Below, in pieces: positions 58,646-64,000 of a stretch of 64,000 nt of DNA (position 1 is its first letter; the number at the start of each line of letters is the position of its first letter). The stretch covers positions 84,316,474 to 84,380,473 of the forward strand of contig CP154956.1 in NCBI GenBank assembly GCA_039621445.1. Direction: 5' to 3'. The notes below the pieces were generated by a model, which worked only from the letters and a program-made list of their open reading frames with translations, did no database searches and was not told the origin of the DNA. Made by a program: the position numbers and the translations under genes. This DNA comes from Euglena gracilis (Eukaryota > Euglenida > Euglenophyceae > Euglenales).

Positions 58646-61600
58646 TCAAGCGTACCAGGGGGGGTACCTCTGCGGGGTTTTCACCGCTTGACAAATTTGG
58701 CACCGTTGCGAAATTTGCAAGCAGCGCGAATGCAAATCGTTTTCTTTCAGGGTTGTACAGTACCTGCGACCCACCAAAGAAAGAAGTTTGGGGGCCCCAG
58801 GGTGACCTTGGTTGTGATAACACAAAAGTACTTCATCAACCAAGTCACGGGGTATACAATATTTATATCCCGCATCATCGCGGTAAACCAACCGTAAAAG
58901 GGAATAATTATGTACAACCTCGCCATTGCGCAGTCTGTGCACTATCGTGCTATATACAGGGTCATGGGAATAATCCCATTCGCGAAAGAAGAGGGGGGAA
59001 GGAGATTCAGATCGCGTAATGCGACGGGGACCAGGTGTGCGGCCTCGCCGCCTTCTCCCCCGTATAGGAGAGACTGGCAACGAACGAAAAATCGATGAAA
59101 CGGGAAAAGAATCCAACATATCGTCGGCTGCGTCATATCGACGTGCATATTCATCAGCCTCTTGGCTTCCATGAAAGGTGGCATCACCTTCATCCGGGTT
59201 ACCGGGGTAATGCCAGGGTGCTCGACTGAGCGGGTCTGCTACTTTTTGTGTATGGCCAGGGGTATATACAACCACTAGGTTGAACTGGCTCAAAAATTCA
59301 TGCCATCGGCATCTTCGGCCTACGGATGACATGGCTTTGTTCAGATCCTCGGTATACCAGTGTTGAAGACTCTCATGGTCAGTCAACACCAGTATTTGCA
59401 CCAAGGAGCTGGCGACCCAGCTACGGAATTTTTGTAAAATAAGTACGATTGCGTACGTTTCCTTCTCACGGATACTCCATTTAACTTGGCCTTTGCCATC
59501 TTCACCTTGTAGCTTTCTGCTGAAGAATGCTACAGGGCGCAATTCGTTAGCCGCGTTATGCTGGCTTAGAAAACCGCCTACAGCATAATCGCTGCTATCG
59601 ACTTCTAGCACATAAGGCTTGTAGGGATCCGCGATGTCGAGTACGACATTTTCAAGCATTAGCTTTTTAATGCTCTCTAGAGCTTCACGCATATCTGCGT
59701 CCCATTTGACTTTGGTATTTTCGGGTGCGCGATTTTTGAGTTGCCTCGATAGAGGTACCGCGATTTTCGCGAAATCTTTCATGTAAATCGCGTAATATTG
59801 GGCTAATCCCAAAAATCCTTTCAAATGGGTGATGGTCTTGATGACCTCAGGTGTCCATTTCTTAATGGCCTCTAGTTTGCTAGGCGCCGCTCGGCGTTGG
59901 CCATTATTGAGAATGTGACCGCAAAACTTTATCGTTTCGCGAAATAAGTGCATTTTGGCACCTTTGACAAAAAGTCTGTGTTTGAGAAATGCGGCTAATA
60001 CCGCGCGAACATCACGATAGTGAATGTCGAGAATATTCTCGTGTGTATTCGCTGAAGGAGGGGGGGTACCAACCAAAACATCATCAATGTATACCAGCGC
60101 AAACGGTAAATCCCGTAAGACCCATTGGATCATGCGCTGAAACATTGCTGGTCCATTCTTAACACCCATTGGTAAAACCGTCCATTGGTAAACACCTTTG
60201 GATGTTACAAAAGCCGTATAGGCTTGCGAATCGGGATCCAGATGCATTTGGTGGAAACCATCCTCCAGGTCGAAAATTGACCACAAGCGGTTATCCGCTT
60301 GTTTTGTGATGAGGTCCTCTATTAGAGGTAACGGGAATGGGTCATCCTTAGTTTGCGAGTTTAAGTACCGATAATCCAGTACTAGCCTCCACTTTTTCTG
60401 ACCTGATGGGTCTGGGGGCTTAGGAACCACAAAGGCTTGGGAGGTCCATTCACTCTTGGAAGGGATGATCCACTTCCGCTCTATGAGCTTTTCAATCATT
60501 TCATTGAGAGCTATCTCTCGTTCTCCGGAACAACGGAAAAATTTCCGGTGCATTGGCTTTGCGCCTTCCTTAAGCTCTATCTTACAAACTCCAAAAGGTC
60601 CGCGAATAGCGGGATCTATATCACAAGCGTAAACAGGGTTTTCCAAAACACCAGAAAATTCGCGACTGATGCGCGTACAAAATTCTGCTGATTTGGGATG
60701 CTGTCCTGCACTTTCAATGACAGCGGAAACCTGTTTATGGGTCATATCGACCACAGGGGATTCCGAACGGGGATGCCTATCGGCATTATGCACAAAAGCC
60801 GTGTCGGCTCCCACATAGTCGGTATGATCCAACTCACTTACATTCAGGGGTGGAGATTGTGAAACATGGAAAGCATCAAAGAAACAAACACGGAAAATGA
60901 TTTCTTGGAAAGGTGGTAATACCACTCCACGGAAATACTCGAATAGAGGAACATCGTTTGGTAGGTCCCACCAATAAAATGCGACATAAGTCAAATTTTG
61001 AAACCATTCCGCTTCGGGATTCACAGGAACAAGTAATGCGCCTCGCGCTTGATCCTGGAAAATTTTATCTACAACAAGTGGGATAAGTTTCAGGGGGGGA
61101 TGCATCCATAGGATAGTGTCTCCCCAAAACTTATCAAAAGCGTTAGAATGTTGAGACCAATGTCGCGGTATTCGCGAATGCGCGTTGGAGGAGAATGCAT
61201 CAGTTTCCAAGGTCAAATCAAAAGAATCTGCCATATCGGCGATTTTTGAAAACCAATGTTTCAAAATTCGATATTGACCAAATTGAAAAGCATTCCAGGT
61301 ATCCTTGGTGTACTTGGAGATGTGCTCAACATCCTGAAGGGGGGGAACACGCTGTAACACAGAACAACGGAATGAATCATCTACACACATGTCCATAAGA
61401 CTCGATCCAGGGGGGACATGGGTGGGTTGGGCATATACCCAATCATCGGTGATGCGCGATAGCGCGGAATGCGCGATATGCGCGGGATTCGCACTATGTG
61501 CGGCAAGCGCGATATGCGCGGAATTCGCACTATGTGCGGGAAGCGCGATATGCGCGTGGGTGTTGGAGAGCGCCATAGGCGCATAGGGAGCGCTATGCGC

Positions 61601-62503
61601 GAATCCGAAGAGGGAGGCTATGCCTTTGCACTGTAGTGCTCGATTCACTTTCGCGAATTGCGAAAAACTACCAAGTAGATTTGTGAGCTGTGCATAATTA
61701 CCAAGTGTGCTGATGGGTGTATCACCCATGGTATCAAGGCTGTGTACCTTTTGGTTATCTATTAAATCCGTACCAAGTGTATAAGTACCACTACCAGGTG
61801 TAGGAACGGAAAAGTTCCCGGTTGCGGGATCCAATCGGATTAGTTTGGAAGTTTCAACTAGACATCCACAATCAAAATCATGGTAAGCGGAGATTCTCCG
61901 ACAGTGAGCGCATTGGTAGGAGGGTTGGTGCATGTGGTGCGCGTTTGTGTGGGTGTCAGTGCATAAGTTGGTGTCGGTTGGGGTAGCTGCTGGGAGGTGT
62001 ACAGGGGTGTCAGAAATCGACACACCTGGTGGAAAACGAAAAAGTTGTGCAGCTGGGCGGCTACTCGACACCGTTATAACTTCAGGCCTTTGGGCTTTCG
62101 CCTGGGAACCCAGCGAAACGTGCGGGGTTAAGCTACTGGCTTTCCCTACCGCATGGGAAACGAGCGGTAAAAGTGCGGTGGGTAGGGGGGCAGCTTTCTC
62201 TTTACCCCTAGGGTAGGAAACGGTGTTTTCGGTTGTGGAAAACGTTGTGGAAATGCGGGGGGACATCCTGGGGGATGTCACGGGGAACAAGTTCGGGGGT
62301 GTGGTGTGTGTGCGGGGGGTAGTGCGCAAACCGTGCGAAGGACAATCCACCACCAATCGGTGTTGCCGGAGGAACGGAAAACCGAGTATGACATCTGACC
62401 CGGCGATATTCGCCTCGAATGCCCAAGTACCCAGAAAATTTTGGAATTGTGGGGGTGTGTGTGGTGCTTCGGGATAATGGGGAGGACTATGTCCAAAATG
62501 CAT
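58646..62503 (-). CDS. pol: Pol: protease C-terminus, reverse transcriptase, RNase H, integrase zinc domain
   Basis: 1285 codons. It starts inside protease: [20 protein letters not shown] (about residues 27-46) is the ILG-type C-terminal half. A long linker holds a tandem (HSANxAHIA)n repeat near 314-344. RT: FVVPKP (about 689), [36 protein letters not shown] and the active-site YIDD (about 804). RNase H begins near [11 protein letters not shown] (about 967). The integrase zinc domain has HNQGH and CQIC (about 1224-1271). The linker between protease and RT (about 640 codons) is unusually long. It ends at a TGA created by the one-base frame change before the integrase core. Confidence 0.95.
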   Translation of the reverse strand: MHFGHSPPHYPEAPHTPPQFQNFLGTWAFEANIAGSDVILGFPFLRQHRLVVDCPSHGLRTTPRTHTTPPNLFPVTSPRMSPRISTTFSTTENTVSYPRGKEKAAPLPTALLPLVSHAVGKASSLTPHVSLGSQAKAQRPEVITVSSSRPAAQLFRFPPGVSISDTPVHLPAATPTDTNLCTDTHTNAHHMHQPSYQCAHCRRISAYHDFDCGCLVETSKLIRLDPATGNFSVPTPGSGTYTLGTDLIDNQKVHSLDTMGDTPISTLGNYAQLTNLLGSFSQFAKVNRALQCKGIASLFGFAHSAPYAPMALSNTHAHIALPAHSANSAHIALAAHSANPAHIAHSALSRITDDWVYAQPTHVPPGSSLMDMCVDDSFRCSVLQRVPPLQDVEHISKYTKDTWNAFQFGQYRILKHWFSKIADMADSFDLTLETDAFSSNAHSRIPRHWSQHSNAFDKFWGDTILWMHPPLKLIPLVVDKIFQDQARGALLVPVNPEAEWFQNLTYVAFYWWDLPNDVPLFEYFRGVVLPPFQEIIFRVCFFDAFHVSQSPPLNVSELDHTDYVGADTAFVHNADRHPRSESPVVDMTHKQVSAVIESAGQHPKSAEFCTRISREFSGVLENPVYACDIDPAIRGPFGVCKIELKEGAKPMHRKFFRCSGEREIALNEMIEKLIERKWIIPSKSEWTSQAFVVPKPPDPSGQKKWRLVLDYRYLNSQTKDDPFPLPLIEDLITKQADNRLWSIFDLEDGFHQMHLDPDSQAYTAFVTSKGVYQWTVLPMGVKNGPAMFQRMIQWVLRDLPFALVYIDDVLVGTPPPSANTHENILDIHYRDVRAVLAAFLKHRLFVKGAKMHLFRETIKFCGHILNNGQRRAAPSKLEAIKKWTPEVIKTITHLKGFLGLAQYYAIYMKDFAKIAVPLSRQLKNRAPENTKVKWDADMREALESIKKLMLENVVLDIADPYKPYVLEVDSSDYAVGGFLSQHNAANELRPVAFFSRKLQGEDGKGQVKWSIREKETYAIVLILQKFRSWVASSLVQILVLTDHESLQHWYTEDLNKAMSSVGRRCRWHEFLSQFNLVVVYTPGHTQKVADPLSRAPWHYPGNPDEGDATFHGSQEADEYARRYDAADDMLDSFPVSSIFRSLPVSPIRGRRRRGRTPGPRRITRSESPSPLFFREWDYSHDPVYSTIVHRLRNGEVVHNYSLLRLVYRDDAGYKYCIPRDLVDEVLLCYHNQGHPGAPKLLSLVGRRYCTTLKENDLHSRCLQISQRCQICQAVKTPQRYPPWYA
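60077..60091 (-). other. RT active-site codons (YIDDV)
   Basis: The catalytic Asp pair of reverse transcriptase in its canonical context [12 protein letters not shown]; intact. Confidence 0.95.
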
Positions 62504-62934
62504 CCCAAGTCACCACCGCACATGGGGCTGTTGTCAGCGGTCATAATTTTGATGGGATTCTTGGCATGAACCAAGAGGGGGGTGGGTATAAGTCCTTTGC
62601 GGAAAAGAAGGGGGATTCGACACCCTGTGTCGACTAAAATTTTGGCTTGTGCACAGAAATTTTGAGTTTTGATTTTCGCTTGGACCAAAAGTTCCATGGG
62701 GGGTACGCAAAGCGAAGGGTCGGGTGTAAAATTGTTGTTGCGCCAACTGTTCCATGACCCTTGGCTTACTTTGCTCAACATTCCAAGCAAAAATTTGGCG
62801 CGGGGAGTGGGGGACCCGAAAATTTTCCGGGTACCGACCAAAAAGACCGATGGGCAGGGGGGGCAGGGGTGATCAGTTCCTACCTCCATCTGTTCATCAG
62901 CCCAGAGGTCCGTGCCCTCAGACCTCGGGCTCCC
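62450..62934 (-). CDS. pro: Aspartic protease, N-terminal half
   Basis: The frame continues directly after the UAG at 62935-62937. The active site is ILVDTGC (62620-62640), followed by [14 protein letters not shown] as the flap region. The matching C-terminal half lies one frame away in the pol ORF from about 62450, so the protease core is split by a one-base change near a C5 run. Confidence 0.85.
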
Positions 62935-62937
62935 CTA
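62899..62937 (-). promoter_or_regulatory. In-frame UAG followed by a strong hairpin at the gag/pro junction
   Basis: On the minus strand, GAG UAG GGG is followed after three bases by AGCCCGAGGTC, a 10-base loop and GACCTC-T-GGGCT. This is 11 base pairs with one bulged base. The frame upstream (gag tail, ...DSDME) and downstream (GSPRSEGTDLW...protease) is the same. The layout is that of stop-codon read-through sites used by gammaretroviruses, where UAG-G and a downstream structure recode the stop. Confidence 0.6.
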
Positions 62938-64000
62938 CTCCATATCGGAGTCGGCCTTTTGGCCTATGGTGGACTTCCTAGAGTAAATTGCGCGTATCGC
63001 GCGAATGGCATTCCTGTCTTCCAGCAACTCATCCTCGGTGCTCTCATCCCCCTCCCTGCCCGAAGCCAGGTCTTTTTCCTCGATAGAGGATATTTTGAAA
63101 CCAACCCGCTGCCTATTGGCAGAACCGCGATTGGAATCGCGACGACCATGGCTAGGGCGGGGAGAGCGGGAACGGGGGCACTTGGATGAATGGTGGTCTT
63201 TAGACCCACAAAGGGACAACGGGTTCGCGATTGCGATTGCCTTTTGGCATCATGGCGACGCGTGGAGCGGATATCCGCTCGACCGCGGTCAGATCGCGAA
63301 GAGGATGACCCACTTCGCGACCGAGATCGCGAAGAATCGCGATTGGCATCCCGATTGCGGGTAGGGGGACGGGGGGACCGACTTCGCGGTTTGAAACCAT
63401 GTCCGCTATTGCGGTGGGGTGAACGGGAACGCGGTCTTCCATCACCCGATCGGTATCCCGACCGCTGCGAATGCGCAGATCGTGAGGAACGCGAACTCCA
63501 GGAAGAGAGGGATCCTCGGGGGCTCTTACTGCGCTTTCGCGCTTGGGGGTTCGGACATTCGCGAGACATATGTCCCGGTTGATTACACAAAAAGCACACT
63601 TTGTCCGAAACTTGGTCAAAAGAGCGCGAATAGCGCGGTTTGGATTCCCGTGTCGGGGATTTGGGGTTTGAGCGCGGATAGCGCGTTTTGGAATCACTCG
63701 ATGGTGATTTTGGTGATTTTGGGGAGGTAGTCCTTTGGACTGCATGGACTGAACCGGTGGGTACACCCGCGGTAGGGTGGTGGTGATATGCCGATTCAAT
63801 CTGTCCCAGAAGTTGTGATAACTTCATTTGTTTGGAAATATAATTCCATCTCTCATCGAGAGTCAAAATGTGTCCCGCGAGTTCCTCGCGGTGAATTTCC
63901 TTGATGAGTTTGGGGATGTAGCGCAGTAATACCGCATCAAATTGTTCTTTGATTTGCTTTTCCCCTAACTCATCAACCTCGGCTGCTAATGCAAGCCACT
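62935..64000 (-). CDS. gag: Gag, C-terminal part (partial; one-base break)
   Basis: The frame is open to the right edge, so the 5' end is missing. It encodes a helical capsid-like stretch (FDAVLLRYIPKLIKEIHR, HILTLDERWNYISKQMKLSQ), then a knuckle C-x2-C-x4-H-x4-C (CFLCNQPGHMSREC, 63555-63596), then a long Ser-Arg-rich tail of SR dipeptides. A second knuckle at about 63187-63225 is split: its first Cys is in the gag frame and CGSKDHHSSKC in the next, a one-base loss. The second frame continues to DSDME and the UAG. Gag packages RNA; SR-rich tails are unusual and suggest strong RNA binding. Confidence 0.88.

Larger units (their letters stand above)
51536..64000 (-). mobile_element. Large Ty3/gypsy chromovirus with extra ORFs (partial, 5' end outside window)
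   Basis: Minus-strand order: gag, UAG, protease, RT/RNase H, integrase with chromodomain, splice acceptor, ORF A, ORF B. At least 12.4 kb lie in the window, far above the usual 5-7 kb of chromoviruses, because of the 5.9-kb third region. Neither LTR is identified: the 5' one is outside, and I found no clear polypurine tract or LTR border in 50.4-51.5 kb. Unlike the rest of the window, this block has few long C or G runs. Frame breaks in gag, protease and integrase suggest an inactive copy or sequence errors. Confidence 0.88.

Noticed and set aside
62410-62480. Programmed -1 frameshift between protease and RT
   Set aside because: The protease fold itself is split and the nearby AAAATTTT is not in the right frame for slippage; an indel is simpler.

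Overview
The window is nuclear DNA of an intron-rich eukaryote, most likely a unicellular alga or other protist. I cannot name the lineage. The evidence is genes broken into many short exons with GT-AG and probably some GC-AG introns of 0.1 to 3.4 kb, a channel nucleoporin, and Ty3/gypsy and DIRS-like retroelements. Between about 1 and 48 kb the non-coding DNA is packed with C or G runs of 7 to 15 bases, palindromes, minisatellites and very long microsatellites. Most apparent ORFs there are low-complexity artefacts.

Layout. 1-4293: repeat-rich upstream DNA. 4294-24428 (+): a NUP62/Nsp1-type nucleoporin in about 16 exons. Its N-terminal exons encode FG, FSFG and FTFG repeats, and the last five join in frame into the Nup62 coiled-coil domain. 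25400-33952 (+): a leucine-rich-repeat gene whose repeats are carried one per exon. Five consecutive exons are exactly 84 nt and every intron around them is phase 1. About 36.6-46.8 kb (+): a third spliced gene that I cannot identify. It encodes a Pro/Ala/Ser-rich protein with a twice-used WDP motif, an acidic stretch, a helical segment and a basic Pro-Lys tail. The three genes lie head to tail on the + strand.

From 47.8 to 50.3 kb there are degraded retroelement remains: a tyrosine-recombinase-like reading frame on the minus strand facing away from a DIRS-type reverse transcriptase on the plus strand.

From 51536 to the right edge lies a large Ty3/gypsy chromovirus on the minus strand, running off the window at its 5' end. 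Its order is gag (two CCHC knuckles), a single in-frame UAG followed by a strong hairpin, protease, RT, RNase H, integrase and chromodomain. Immediately after the pol stop comes a consensus 3' splice site and then a very large third coding region: ORF A, about 255-290 aa and Pro/Gln-rich, overlapping ORF B, 1726 aa. ORF B has no visible membrane segment, several CxxC clusters and no family that I recognise. It is uninterrupted over 5.2 kb, whereas gag-pol carries several one-base frame changes. This third ORF, with its apparent spliced expression and the UAG/hairpin gag-pol junction, is the strongest candidate for something undescribed.

Other structures worth attention are a 288-bp foldback element sitting inside an (ATAC)n array, a mirrored minisatellite in an LRR intron, about 16 copies of a palindromic GCGCAAATGCGC word at 35-38 kb, and short dispersed elements shared between introns of different genes.
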